Virus record (IMG/VR): IMGVR_UViG_3300034257_000053
Location: 1-64,000 of that record
From: a virus
DNA: 64,000 nt
Reading direction: 5' to 3' (one strand)
Part shown: positions 46,765 through 56,193 of the stretch, one piece after another
Layout of the letters: each line of letters begins with the position of its first letter
How positions within the stretch are numbered: position 1 is the first letter of the stretch
Notes under the pieces: model-generated
The model's input: the letters and a program-made list of their open reading frames with translations, nothing else
The model's database searches: none
What the model was told of the DNA's origin: nothing
Translations under genes and position numbers: made by a program

Positions 46765-47462
46765 GTGCGCTGGGTGAACTGGTCGAGCGCGTCGCGGAGG
46801 TCGAGCGGCGTCAGTCGCGCATGATGCTGGCTGGGCCGGTTACCGATGTCGACGGCGAGAAGCACGTGGTGCGGATGCGCATCGGCGGCACCGACCAGGA
46901 GCCGATGAAGTCGCCGTGGATTCGTTACGCGCAGGTCGCCGGCAAGCTGAAACTGCACAGCATGCCGTCGGTCGGCCAGCAGATGATGATGATGGCGCCC
47001 GACGGCGTTAGCGAGCAGGGGCTCGCGGTGCCGATGTATTGGTCCGACGACAATGCGGCGCCGTCGAACGATCCGGAGGAGCACGTCATCACGCTGGGTG
47101 ATGCGCGCATCAGCCTGAAGAAGGACAAGATCTCGCTCAAGGTCGGCAACAGCGAGGTCGAGATCAAGAACGGCCACATCAACATCGTCTCGCCGAAGGT
47201 GCACACGGTGGGCAAGACGCATCTCGCTGTGACGGCGAAGGATGCGGAAGTCGAGGACAAGAAGATCGTGACGACCGCCGGGCCGTCGAAGCGCGCGTTC
47301 GCCGAGATCGACGGCGAGGACACTCAGAACGACCCCGATCCGCAACCGAGCAGCGTCATCCCGAACCGTACCGAAGTCGCGGCCATGATCGCCGCGGCCG
47401 CGCCGCCGCCAGGTGATGGTGGCGGAGGCGGCGGCGGTGGTGGTGGTGGCGGTTCCGTCTAA
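46761..47462 (+). CDS. V: baseplate assembly protein V (tail spike)
   Basis: A 233-residue protein. The N-terminal OB-fold-like part (VTDVDGEKHVVRMRIGGTDQ, then KSPWIRYAQVAGKLKLHSMP and VGQQMMMMAPDG) and the beta-helical HVITLGDARISLKKDKISLK belong to the P2 GpV/Mu gp45 spike family. As a trimer it pierces the outer membrane after sheath contraction. The C-terminus ends in about 12 glycines encoded by GGC/GGT repeats, an unusual flexible or slippage-prone tail. Confidence 0.85.
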   Translation: MSALGELVERVAEVERRQSRMMLAGPVTDVDGEKHVVRMRIGGTDQEPMKSPWIRYAQVAGKLKLHSMPSVGQQMMMMAPDGVSEQGLAVPMYWSDDNAAPSNDPEEHVITLGDARISLKKDKISLKVGNSEVEIKNGHINIVSPKVHTVGKTHLAVTAKDAEVEDKKIVTTAGPSKRAFAEIDGEDTQNDPDPQPSSVIPNRTEVAAMIAAAAPPPGDGGGGGGGGGGGGSV

Positions 47463-47477
47463 CCCAGCGAGCACCCC

Positions 47478-47846
47478 ATGACGAAAACCTACATCATCAC
47501 CGACGCAGCCGGCGAATGGGTTGCGGGCATCCGCGTGCGCCAGGGCAAGGTCGTGCTCAAGACCGAACTCGAATTGACCGTGGCGCAGGCCGAGCGCCCG
47601 CTGCGCGACGGCGATATCGTGGAACATTTGGTCACCAAGACCTACACCGTCACCAGCGAGGCCGGCGAATGGGTTGCCGGCGTGCGCGTGCGCCAGGGCA
47701 AGGTTATGCTCAAGGACGAACTCGAATTGACCGCCGCGCAGGCCGAGCATCCGCTCCGTGTCGGCGAGATCGTCTTGAAGTCGGCCGCCGCGGCGCAGAA
47801 GCCAGCGCCCGCGAAGGCGCCGCCGAAGGAAGCCAAAGAGAAGTGA
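47478..47846 (+). CDS. tandemly duplicated small structural protein
   Basis: A 122-residue protein made of two copies of a 51-residue unit, each with TKTY, GEWVAG, RVRQGKV, ELELT, AQAE and PLR, then an Ala/Lys/Pro tail (APAKAPPKEAKEK). The DNA period is 153 bases (47481 and 47634), and the copies are still very similar, so the duplication is recent. Located between V and W of the baseplate; role unknown. Confidence 0.65.
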   Translation: MTKTYIITDAAGEWVAGIRVRQGKVVLKTELELTVAQAERPLRDGDIVEHLVTKTYTVTSEAGEWVAGVRVRQGKVMLKDELELTAAQAEHPLRVGEIVLKSAAAAQKPAPAKAPPKEAKEK

Positions 47847-47847
47847 T

Positions 47848-48273
47848 GTGGCCTCGTTCGGCACCGACGCCGAGACCGGCCGCGGGCTTTCCGATTTCGA
47901 CCATGTCGTGCAGTCGATCGGGATCATCCTGACGACCGGCATCGGTGAGCGGATCATGCGCGAGTGGTTCGGCTATCCGGGCCTCGCGCTGCTTGGAGAA
48001 CTCGCCAATGAGTTCACCATCATCCGCTTCTGGAATGCGGTGCTGACTGCGCTGACCGTGACGCAATTGAACGGACTGCCGACCGAGCCGCGCTTCCGCA
48101 TCATCAAGATCGGCACCAGGACGATCGACCGTTCCGGCCTCTACGAATGCTCGATCGAGGGCCAATACATGCCGCGCGGTCATCTTGGGGACTTCACCGT
48201 CGAGGCGCGCCGCACCATCCGCGTGGTGCGCGAGGGGCAGGACGCCTTCCAGATCAGCGCGTTCGCGGTGTGA
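47848..48273 (+). CDS. W: baseplate wedge protein W (gp25-like)
   Basis: A 141-residue protein from GTG 47848. GRGLSDFDHVVQSIGIILTT then GIGERIMREWFGY is the P2 GpW/T4 gp25 motif (helical start, ILTTxxGERxMRPxFG). It forms the baseplate wedge that triggers sheath contraction. The gene follows its neighbour after one base. Confidence 0.88.
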   Translation: MASFGTDAETGRGLSDFDHVVQSIGIILTTGIGERIMREWFGYPGLALLGELANEFTIIRFWNAVLTALTVTQLNGLPTEPRFRIIKIGTRTIDRSGLYECSIEGQYMPRGHLGDFTVEARRTIRVVREGQDAFQISAFAV

Positions 48274-48279
48274 TCGACG

Positions 48280-49197
48280 ATGGCAAGCCGATTCACGGCC
48301 GTCGACCTCTCGCAGTTGCCGCCGCCGCAACTGATCGAGGAACTCGACTACGAGGCCGTGCTCGCGGCCGCGAAGGCCTACGTGCTGGTGGTGTGGGAAG
48401 CGGTGCGCGCGCGCCGTCCCGACTTGCCGCCGCTCGACACGCTCGATCTCGAGCAAGAGCCGATCGCGATCGTGCTCCAGGCGCTCGCCTATCGCGAGCT
48501 TCTGCTGCGCGCGCTGGTCAACGACAAGGCACGCGCGGTGCTGCTCGCGAAGGCGGTCGGCACCGATCTTGAGCATATCGGTGTGTTCTTTGGCGTGAGC
48601 CGGATGCCGGCGGTGGAAAATCCGCGCGGCACCTCGGTAGAGTTTCCGCAGGATTTCGAGACTGACGATCGCCTGCGCCGGCGCATCCAGCTCGCACCCG
48701 AGGCGTTCTCGGTCGCCGGTCCGGCCGGGGCTTACGAGTTTCACGCGATCACGTTGTCGATCGATATCGACGATGCGCACGCGTTCTCGCCCGAGGACGG
48801 GCACGTCACGCTGGTGCTCGCCGGCAAGGATGGCGAGCCCGTTTCGGATGGGATCATCGCCGCGGTGACGAACCGTCTGGCGCGCGACGACGTGCGGCCG
48901 CTGACCGACGTCGTCGTGGTTCGCCGCGCCGACATCGTGACCTATGACGTTGCGCTCGATCTGAAAATTCTGCGCGGACCGGATCCCGTGCTGATCGCGC
49001 TCGCGGCCGAGACATCGATCCGCAAATACGCTGCCGAGCGCTATCGCATCGGCGCGGAGGTCTATCGCGCCGGCATCATCGCGGCCGCGAAGGTCGCGGG
49101 CGTCGAGGATGTCACCACGAATTTCGCCGACGTGATCTGCGGCGACACCGAAATCCCCGTGCTTGGGGATGTGCCGATCACGACCACCATCCTGTGA
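48280..49197 (+). CDS. J: baseplate protein J
   Basis: A 305-residue protein. PPPQLIEELDYEAVLAAAKA then ALAYRELLLRALVNDKARAV, GTDLEHIGVFFGVSR and AGAYEFHAITLSIDIDDAHA follow the P2 GpJ/Mu gp47 baseplate family. It bridges wedge and tail-fibre attachment. It follows W after six bases, as in P2. Confidence 0.88.
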   Translation: MASRFTAVDLSQLPPPQLIEELDYEAVLAAAKAYVLVVWEAVRARRPDLPPLDTLDLEQEPIAIVLQALAYRELLLRALVNDKARAVLLAKAVGTDLEHIGVFFGVSRMPAVENPRGTSVEFPQDFETDDRLRRRIQLAPEAFSVAGPAGAYEFHAITLSIDIDDAHAFSPEDGHVTLVLAGKDGEPVSDGIIAAVTNRLARDDVRPLTDVVVVRRADIVTYDVALDLKILRGPDPVLIALAAETSIRKYAAERYRIGAEVYRAGIIAAAKVAGVEDVTTNFADVICGDTEIPVLGDVPITTTIL

Positions 49198-49206
49198 GAG
49201 GGCGCG

Positions 49207-49575
49207 ATGCCGATCACTTATTCAAATGCTTTTGCGGCCGCACGGCTGGAGGCTGTTCTCGATCTGCTGGCGGGCGGCAGTCTCGAGATCGGTACGGCCG
49301 GCTTCGGGGCCGTGCTGGCGCAGATCCCGCTCGCGAGCCCCGCGGGCAGCGTTACCAACAAGGTGCTGACGCTCACCATGCCGGCCTCCGACACCGACGC
49401 GAACGCGGACGGGACTGCGGCCGCCGCGCGGATCAAGGATTCGGGCGGGACCGCGCAGATCACAGGACTGACGGTCGGCGTGGCCGGCTCCGGCGCGGAC
49501 ATCATCATGAATTCGGTTGCGATCGCCGAGCACGCGGCGGTCACGATTTCTGCGGCCACCATCACGCATCCGTAG
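49207..49575 (+). CDS. hypothetical virion-associated protein
   Basis: A 122-residue beta-rich, Ala/Gly/Thr-rich protein (MPITYSNAFAAARLEAVLDL, then GSVTNKVLTLTMPASDTDAN). It has the look of small baseplate or fibre-associated proteins of rhizobial phages. Positioned between J and I. Function unknown. Confidence 0.5.
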   Translation: MPITYSNAFAAARLEAVLDLLAGGSLEIGTAGFGAVLAQIPLASPAGSVTNKVLTLTMPASDTDANADGTAAAARIKDSGGTAQITGLTVGVAGSGADIIMNSVAIAEHAAVTISAATITHP

Positions 49576-49599
49576 CCGCGCGGCGGCAGAAGAAGGTCC

Positions 49600-51960
49600 G
49601 TGCCCGAGATCGTCATATTCCTGACCTCCGGGACGAATTTTGTCGTCCCGGCAGACTGGAATGATGCCAACAACAAAATTGAGTTGTGGGGCGCAGGCGC
49701 GAACGCATCGGGGGCTAGCGGCGGGCGTGGCGGCGGTGGTGGCGCGTTCGCGGCGGAGAACAATTACCCGCTGACCCCCGGCGCAAACATCACCTACCAG
49801 ATCGGCGCGGTTAGCACGCTCGCTAGCGCTAACCGTACCTTCTTCAATAGCACGGCGATTGTCGCTGCTGGATCAGCAAATCATCTTGGGGGGACGACAA
49901 CCAATTCAACCGGCACCATAAAGTTTGCTGGCGGCAACGGTGTTTTGGGCGCTAATGGTGCAGGCGGTGGAGCCGCTGGTCCGAATGGGGCCGGTGGAAA
50001 TGCAGTCACGACTACCGGCGGTACGGGAGATAACGGTTCGGGCGGCGCCGGAGGAGTGACGGCCGGCCAGAATGGCTCCCCGGGAGCGGAGCGGACCCAG
50101 ACCAGCGATAGCGCAACGGCAGGGTCCGGCGGCGGTGGTGCTGGCGGCTCGGGGAATCCCGGAGGTTCGGGCGGGCTCTACGGCAGCGGCGGCGCTCACG
50201 GCACCTCGATAGGGTCCGGCCGCGCGGGCTTGATCGTCATCAGCTATACGCCGGCATCCAGCGACACGACCGGGACGCTGGCGGTCACCGAAGGCGCGGA
50301 TACATTCGCCAGCGCCGGCGCGTCGTGGAGCGGCGCGCTCGCGGCGACGGAATCGGCGGATACGTTTGCGGCGCTTGGCGCGCTGTCATTCTCCGGCGCG
50401 TTCGCGGCGACCGAGGCGAGCGATGCCGGCGCCGCGGCCGCTACGCTGACGTTCCATGGCGACATGGCGGCGACCGAAGCGGGTGACGTCGTCGCGGCGG
50501 CGGGGACGGTCTTCGGCGGACAGCTCGCGGCAGTTGAGACCGCCGACGGCTTTGCGGCAAATGCGCTGCTGTTCACGCAGGGCAATTTTTCCGCCTCCGA
50601 GTTCGATGATATCGCGCAGTTCGCGGGCATCCTGGATTTTCGCGGCGCGCTGAATGTCATCGAGCCGGATGCGCCCGATACGGTGAGCGGCGCCGGGCAT
50701 GTCTACATCGGCAGTCTCGCGGTGTCGGAAGCATCCGACGTCGCGGCCATGCGGCTGCTGACCTATCGGCGCTACGACGATCTGCTGCCGCAGAACGCGA
50801 CGCCGCTGCTGCGCACCTTCGCGATGGCGATGGGGCGCATCCAGGACATTCCGGTCCCGATCGACACGGCCAAGCAGCCGTTGATCGTGACGGCGTCGTT
50901 CCTGCCGTTCGTCGCCTGGGAATATTCGGTCGACGTCTGGTTCACCAAATGGCCGGAAGCGACGAAGCGCGCGATCGCGCAGCGCTCGATCCAACTGCAC
51001 CAGCGCAAGGGTACGCTCTACGCGATCAGCGAATATATCCGGTACGCCGGCGGCGTGGTGCTGGGCGTCACCCGGCCGCCGATGACGGTGTTCTCCGGTC
51101 CGTCGCTCACCCGCGCGCAGCGCCAGGCCTGGCTTGCAACGCTGCCGCAGGTGCGCGTGTGGCTGATCCGCGAAGAGGCCCGCTTCGGTCCCGCGAAGGC
51201 GTTTCATGGCTGCCAGCGCGGCGGCCTGTTCGTCGAGCGGTCCTATGCGGTTCCCTCGACCGCGCTGTCGCGCCTGCGGCGCCGCGCGCGCTGGGTCGTC
51301 GATGGCGTCGAGACCGACGTGCCGGTCAAGACGTTCGACAGCTATTACCGGCTGCACCTGCGCAGCACGGAAGGGCGCTCGGTCTTCGTCTCGCGTCCGT
51401 TCGGCCGGCGGTTCTTCATTCCGTCGAGTGCCTGGCGCCGTCTTGTCACGATCCGGCCGCAAGCGCGGCTGCCGTGGCGATCGCCGTCGGGCCCGACGCT
51501 CACGCCCGTGAGCAACGAGCCCGAACGCATCAAGGTCGCGGGCAATCGCGGCCGCAGCGTGTTCGAGAACATGACGATCGGGGGTTACTTCGTTCCTTCG
51601 AGCGCGAAGTACCGCATCTTCGATCGCTTCGCGGTGCACGACGGATCGCGTCCGCTGCGCAACCCGGCCTGCCAGTTCATGGGAACCGGCCGCTACGGCT
51701 TCCCGATGCACACGGCGTGGCTGCGCCTCTCGGTGCCGGGCAAGGCCTCGCCTCGTGCGGCCGGCCGCGGTTTCTTTACGCCGCGCACCAAGTTCTGGCT
51801 GCCGCATGACGGTGAGCCGTTGCAGCGCGTTCGCCGTGCGGCGCAAAGCGCGAAACGCTTGAGCGACCGCGTGCTCCTCGACATCGGGCCGAAACCGCGA
51901 CTGATCGCGGGGCGGCCTTTCATAGCCGGCACCGACCGCTTCGTGGTCGGCCGACCCTAG
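49600..51960 (+). CDS. I: large tail protein: glycine-rich domain, 20-residue repeats and P2 GpI-like domain
   Basis: A 786-residue protein from GTG 49600. Residues 1-210 are a glycine-rich beta domain (GGRGGGGGAFAAENNYPLTP). Residues 225-385 are about eight 20-23-residue repeats of the type LAATESADTFAALGA. Residues 388-540 match P2 tail protein I: RRYDDLLPQNATPLLRTFAM then FLPFVAWEYSVDVWFTKWPE and HQRKGTLYAISEYI. The C-terminal 240 residues are basic and beta-like, with no known family. P2 GpI is only about 180 residues, so this is a fusion of fibre-like and baseplate functions. Confidence 0.75.
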   Translation: MPEIVIFLTSGTNFVVPADWNDANNKIELWGAGANASGASGGRGGGGGAFAAENNYPLTPGANITYQIGAVSTLASANRTFFNSTAIVAAGSANHLGGTTTNSTGTIKFAGGNGVLGANGAGGGAAGPNGAGGNAVTTTGGTGDNGSGGAGGVTAGQNGSPGAERTQTSDSATAGSGGGGAGGSGNPGGSGGLYGSGGAHGTSIGSGRAGLIVISYTPASSDTTGTLAVTEGADTFASAGASWSGALAATESADTFAALGALSFSGAFAATEASDAGAAAATLTFHGDMAATEAGDVVAAAGTVFGGQLAAVETADGFAANALLFTQGNFSASEFDDIAQFAGILDFRGALNVIEPDAPDTVSGAGHVYIGSLAVSEASDVAAMRLLTYRRYDDLLPQNATPLLRTFAMAMGRIQDIPVPIDTAKQPLIVTASFLPFVAWEYSVDVWFTKWPEATKRAIAQRSIQLHQRKGTLYAISEYIRYAGGVVLGVTRPPMTVFSGPSLTRAQRQAWLATLPQVRVWLIREEARFGPAKAFHGCQRGGLFVERSYAVPSTALSRLRRRARWVVDGVETDVPVKTFDSYYRLHLRSTEGRSVFVSRPFGRRFFIPSSAWRRLVTIRPQARLPWRSPSGPTLTPVSNEPERIKVAGNRGRSVFENMTIGGYFVPSSAKYRIFDRFAVHDGSRPLRNPACQFMGTGRYGFPMHTAWLRLSVPGKASPRAAGRGFFTPRTKFWLPHDGEPLQRVRRAAQSAKRLSDRVLLDIGPKPRLIAGRPFIAGTDRFVVGRP

Positions 51961-52032
51961 TTTCGTGGTCGCATTTCCTGCGGCGAACCGGCTCCCACTT
52001 CGCCGGGAACTGCTCCTTAGACGAGGACCGTG

Positions 52033-54324
52033 ATGGAACGCCAGATCATCTTCCGCGACTTTCAGGAACAGCAGTCGGCCGACCACAACGACATGCAGAC
52101 CTTCGGGCGCCGTTCGCTCGACAGCGTCGTGAAGGATGCGGTCACGGCGGCGCGGCGGTTTGCCGGCTTCGCGGTCGTGAAGTCGGCGCAGGCCGAGATC
52201 ACGGTGGCGCCCGGGCGCATGTATGGCCCGAGCGACGTGCAGACCGAGACCGGAACCGCCGTCTATGCGCGCAACTCCGCCGTCGTGCAGTCGGTGGTGC
52301 AGTTTCTGCCCGCCGCGGCGAAGCGCATCGTCTCGATTTCTGCCTCCGGCGTCGAGAACGAGACCGATATCGCGGAACGCGACTTCCTGGTGAATGTCGA
52401 GACCGGGCAGACCGAGCCCGACGCCGTGCCGATGGTGCGCTCGCGCGACGCCGTGATTTCGTTCACGCAAGGCTCGGAAGCCGCCGATCCGCAGCCGCCG
52501 GCGTTGCCGGTGACGCATGTCGAGATCGCGCGCGTGCTGCTCGACAATCTCCAGGTCGTCTCGGTCACCATGATGGAGGCGAACAAGGTCGTCTCGACCG
52601 ACGCCCTCGATCACCGCACCGACGGGCTCGAGGACTTCCGCGACCGCATCGGCCCGCGCGTCGACAGTCTGGCGTCGGATCTTGCAGCGCTCGCCAATGC
52701 CTTGAAAACCAAGGGGCAGGCGCGGGCCATCACGCAACTCTATCAGGACGTCGCGCGCCTGAAGGATATCGCGCGCCTTCCCGACGACGCCTCGGACTAC
52801 GGCGCCGACCGGTTTCTCGTCACGGATGAAAGCGACATCACCAACAGCGCGAGCCTCGGTTATGACGCGCTGGTCGAGGAGGGCTTGCGCTTTCCGGCGG
52901 CGAACGAGGACGAGTTCGAACTCGACATTTTCAGCGCCAACGACCCGAACGCCGCCAAGCAGGGCGGCCTGCTGCTGCCGGCCTACGATCACGAACTCAA
53001 GCTCGCGATCGACACCTTCGACAGCGACCTCGGCATGGCGCAATACGGCTTCCAGTCGATCGATATCGTGCAGCGCTCGATGTCGCGGCAGCGGTTGCGC
53101 TACGGCTCGATCTTCACGTCCTGCTCGAATTCGGCGTGGTGGCAATCCGGCACCTACGACTCCGCGGCCGGCACGTTCGCAAAGGATGGCGAGACGTTCG
53201 AGGTGCTCGACTTCGACCGGCACACGGCGGACGGACAGCATGTCTGGATTCGCATGCGGCAGGTCTGGGTCGACAGCTATCAGGAGCCCTATTGGGACTA
53301 CGTGAAAACCGACTTCGCGATCGTCGGCGCGCAGGTTGCGCAGAGCTTCCTGTGCGCGAACGACACGTGGATGACCAAGTTCGGCTTCTATCTCACCGTC
53401 AAGGCGGCGAACGAAGCCGTGCACGTGACGATCGCCGAAGTGATCAGCGGCGTTCCCGATCTCGAAAAGGCGGTGTTGCACCAGACCGTGCCGCACGGCG
53501 ATCTCGAGGTGAACGGCTGGACCGAAGTGGCCTGCATGCCGACCTTCCTCAAGTCCGGCAAGCGCTACGCGATGGTGCTGACGTCGAATGCGAACCACAA
53601 GGTCGGGCTCGCCAGCGGCCAGCGCTATCTCGACGGCACGTTCTTCTTCTCGACCGACGGCGCCTACTACATCGGCGACCTCACCAAGGACATGATGCTG
53701 CGCATCTACGGCGCCCGGTTCCGCGCGCCGCAGGTGACGATCGAGCTCGAGGCGATCAATCTCGACGGCGGCATCCGCACCATCGACATCCTGGCGCCGA
53801 TGATCGTGCCGGCATCGACGAACCTGGTGTTCGAGGTACAGCCGGGCGGATCGGGAGCCTGGATTGCGCTTACGTCGGACGACCTCACGGCCTTCGCCTC
53901 GACGCCCCCGCTCGCACATTTCCGTGTCCGGTTCGTCGGGACGCGCGACATCATGCCGGGCCTGATGCTCACCGGCTCGCGGGCGAAGATCGCGCGGCCG
54001 AAGGTCGCCTTCAAGCACGTGTCGACCCTGATCACGCTGGCCGCTGCCAGCGACAACATCACGGTGATCTATACGCTCGAGGGTTTCGACGAGACGCCGC
54101 ACGATTTTGCGGTCCTGCTGCGCCAGGGCGCGACCAACGAGACGGCGGACACCATCAGCACCAAGGCGCTGCCGGATCTGCCCAATGTCGGCGGCCGGTG
54201 GGAGCGGACCTTCAACTACCAGCTCGGCGCGCCGATCACGACGTTCCGCCTGATCGCGGACGGCGCGACCAACTCCGCCGGCAACACCTTTCACGCCGCC
54301 GAGCGCGTGCACTTCGCGCAGTAA
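52033..54324 (+). CDS. large baseplate/tail-fibre-network protein
   Basis: A 763-residue protein occupying the place of P2 gene H. ATG 52033 is used (GTG three bases earlier is possible). RDFQEQQSADHNDMQTFGRR then SAQAEITVAPGRMYGPSDVQ and LPVTHVEIARVLLDNLQ resemble DUF4815-like phage structural proteins. A coiled-coil-like region covers residues 185-240, and the rest is beta-rich. Probably part of the host-adhesion apparatus; exact role unknown. Confidence 0.55.
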   Translation: MERQIIFRDFQEQQSADHNDMQTFGRRSLDSVVKDAVTAARRFAGFAVVKSAQAEITVAPGRMYGPSDVQTETGTAVYARNSAVVQSVVQFLPAAAKRIVSISASGVENETDIAERDFLVNVETGQTEPDAVPMVRSRDAVISFTQGSEAADPQPPALPVTHVEIARVLLDNLQVVSVTMMEANKVVSTDALDHRTDGLEDFRDRIGPRVDSLASDLAALANALKTKGQARAITQLYQDVARLKDIARLPDDASDYGADRFLVTDESDITNSASLGYDALVEEGLRFPAANEDEFELDIFSANDPNAAKQGGLLLPAYDHELKLAIDTFDSDLGMAQYGFQSIDIVQRSMSRQRLRYGSIFTSCSNSAWWQSGTYDSAAGTFAKDGETFEVLDFDRHTADGQHVWIRMRQVWVDSYQEPYWDYVKTDFAIVGAQVAQSFLCANDTWMTKFGFYLTVKAANEAVHVTIAEVISGVPDLEKAVLHQTVPHGDLEVNGWTEVACMPTFLKSGKRYAMVLTSNANHKVGLASGQRYLDGTFFFSTDGAYYIGDLTKDMMLRIYGARFRAPQVTIELEAINLDGGIRTIDILAPMIVPASTNLVFEVQPGGSGAWIALTSDDLTAFASTPPLAHFRVRFVGTRDIMPGLMLTGSRAKIARPKVAFKHVSTLITLAAASDNITVIYTLEGFDETPHDFAVLLRQGATNETADTISTKALPDLPNVGGRWERTFNYQLGAPITTFRLIADGATNSAGNTFHAAERVHFAQ

Positions 54325-54336
54325 CAGGGGCCACCC

Positions 54337-54528
54337 ATGGCAAAAAACGACGGCAAGAAGCCGGCTGAAGGCGCGACATTCGAGCCCGAGGCGCAATACC
54401 GCGTCAAGCTCAACAAGCGCGTGGATCTCGGCAAGGGCAAGTATCTGTTCCCTGGCGAGGACAATGTCGTGAAGGGCAAGGTCGCGCAGGGCTTTGGCGA
54501 CGCGATCGAAAGCGCCGAGCGGATCTGA
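54337..54528 (+). CDS. small hypothetical virion-region protein
   Basis: A 63-residue basic protein, MAKNDGKKPAEGATFEPEAQ, then YRVKLNKRVDLGKGKYLFPG. It lies between two fibre-type genes and could be a small connector, but nothing identifies it. Confidence 0.5.
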   Translation: MAKNDGKKPAEGATFEPEAQYRVKLNKRVDLGKGKYLFPGEDNVVKGKVAQGFGDAIESAERI

Positions 54529-54531
54529 CGC

Positions 54532-56145
54532 ATGCCGCAGCGTTTCGAGCCGTCCTACAAGGTCACGCGCGGCGACAACCTGGGCGATCCGGAGTTCTGG
54601 AATCGCCGTTTTCAGGATGTCGATCTGCGCCTGGCCTCGCGCGAAAGCGATGCCGAGAACCTCGCGCGGGCGGCCGACATCCTGCTTGCGGTCGGACTGC
54701 AGCGGCTCAACGACACCTTTACGCCGCTCATTCTGGAGGCGCGCACGCAGCTCGCCAACTTCGGCGTGCTGTTCACGGCCGTTTCCGACAGCAATGTCAC
54801 GATCGGGCTTGGCGAGAAGTCGTTCGTTCTGAGCGAGGATAGCGGCCCCGCCTTCGTCTTTACCGATTATGCCTATGCGCGCGCGACCGGGGATGAGACC
54901 GCCGGCGTGGTCGGGCGCGTCTTGTCCTACGACAAGGAAGCGCGGCTCCTGACCCTCGACGTGGTGCTGGTCGACGGTACGGGAACATTCGATAGCTGGG
55001 ACATCGGGCCGTCGGTGAAGCCCGACACGGTGCACGCAACGCGCACCGACAACCCGCATCAGACCACCGCCGCGCAGGTTGGCAGCTATACGACAGAACA
55101 AGTCGACGCGTTCATCAGCGGCATCGACCTCGCGCTGGCGCTGCTCGCGCCGAAGAACAGCCCCGTGTTCACGGGCGCGCCGCAGGGCCCGACGCCGCCG
55201 AGCAATGAAAACTCGGCGCGGTTCGCGACGACGGGGTGGGCGGTCAACTACGTCAACGCACGCATCGCCGAGATCGTCGGTGCGGCGCCTGGCTCGCTCG
55301 ATACGCTCGCCGAACTCGCGGCCGCGCTCAATGCTAACCCGGCGCAGATCGACGATATCCTGACGGCGTTGAGCAACCGGCTGCGCTTCGATGCCGCCGA
55401 TGTGCTCGACACGACCGAGCGCACGCGCCTGTTCGACAATCTGAGCCTCGTTACGGCGGTCAAGTCGCTTTTGGCCGCGGCCGACCAGGCCGGCATGCGC
55501 ACGGCGATGGGCCTCGGCAGCGCCGCGACGCACGCCCATGCCGAGTACCAACCAGCCGGCAACTACCAGATCGCCGGGAACTACGCTAACGGAGTGTTTC
55601 ACAATTTCACCGGAGGCATTCACGCCGCCGGTGTTTTAACTACTACAGCATTATATTTTGAAAACACCAGCTTGTTAATTCAGTTTCGAGGAGACCTTGG
55701 CGCCCTCTACACGCCGAACGGATGGTATGTCGACAACAACATCCACGCGACGGGAGGCATCTCCTGCGGTGGCGTCAAGTCGTTCAAGATCCCGCACCCG
55801 ACGCAAGCGCAGCACGACCTTGTGCACGTCTGCCTCGAAGGTCCGGAAGCCGCGGTGTTCTATCGCGGCAAGGGCCGGCTCACGAATGGCGTCGCCCGGA
55901 TCGAGTTGCCGCGGTATTTCACTGCCCTCGTCGATGAGGCGAGCATCACGGTTGGCGTGACGCCGATCTGGGAAAACGGCCGGGCGGGCGATCTTGCTCC
56001 CGAGCCGGTGGTCGACGGCGTGCTTGTGGTGCACGCGCGGAATGCGGAATGCCCTGACGATCAACTGTTCGACTGGCGCGTCGAGGCAACCCGCACGGAC
56101 GTGCCGCCCCTCGAGGTCGAGCCGGTCAGCACCGGCACAATCTGA
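54532..56145 (+). CDS. tail fibre protein
   Basis: A 537-residue protein. The N-terminal part (GDPEFWNRRFQDVDLRLASR) has the look of a baseplate-attachment domain. APKNSPVFTGAPQGPTPPS is the fibre repeat motif common in caudoviral tail fibres. The tip domain begins KSFKIPHPTQAQHDLVHVC, LEGPEAAVFYRGKG, a C-terminal module found on many viral fibres and probably involved in folding or receptor contact. Bases 55631-55686, just before the tip, are strikingly AT-rich, so this section may have been swapped in. Confidence 0.8.
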   Translation: MPQRFEPSYKVTRGDNLGDPEFWNRRFQDVDLRLASRESDAENLARAADILLAVGLQRLNDTFTPLILEARTQLANFGVLFTAVSDSNVTIGLGEKSFVLSEDSGPAFVFTDYAYARATGDETAGVVGRVLSYDKEARLLTLDVVLVDGTGTFDSWDIGPSVKPDTVHATRTDNPHQTTAAQVGSYTTEQVDAFISGIDLALALLAPKNSPVFTGAPQGPTPPSNENSARFATTGWAVNYVNARIAEIVGAAPGSLDTLAELAAALNANPAQIDDILTALSNRLRFDAADVLDTTERTRLFDNLSLVTAVKSLLAAADQAGMRTAMGLGSAATHAHAEYQPAGNYQIAGNYANGVFHNFTGGIHAAGVLTTTALYFENTSLLIQFRGDLGALYTPNGWYVDNNIHATGGISCGGVKSFKIPHPTQAQHDLVHVCLEGPEAAVFYRGKGRLTNGVARIELPRYFTALVDEASITVGVTPIWENGRAGDLAPEPVVDGVLVVHARNAECPDDQLFDWRVEATRTDVPPLEVEPVSTGTI

Positions 56146-56193
56146 AATTCCGAAGGGCCGCTGCGGCGGCTTCTTTCACACTGGAGAGACGCA

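Noticed and set aside
50386-55623. A 1745-codon open frame on the minus strand opposite the tail genes
   Set aside because: It is antisense to the GpI-like, fibre-network and fibre genes, which have clear families. Its product is Arg/Val/Asp-biased with no domains, as expected from the complement of GC-rich coding DNA.
49600-56145. A second DGR variable repeat in the fibre genes
   Set aside because: I looked for the GGSWW and IGARGRG protein blocks and the GC-rich 24-base VR end in the tail genes and did not find them. Only one VR is present in this window.
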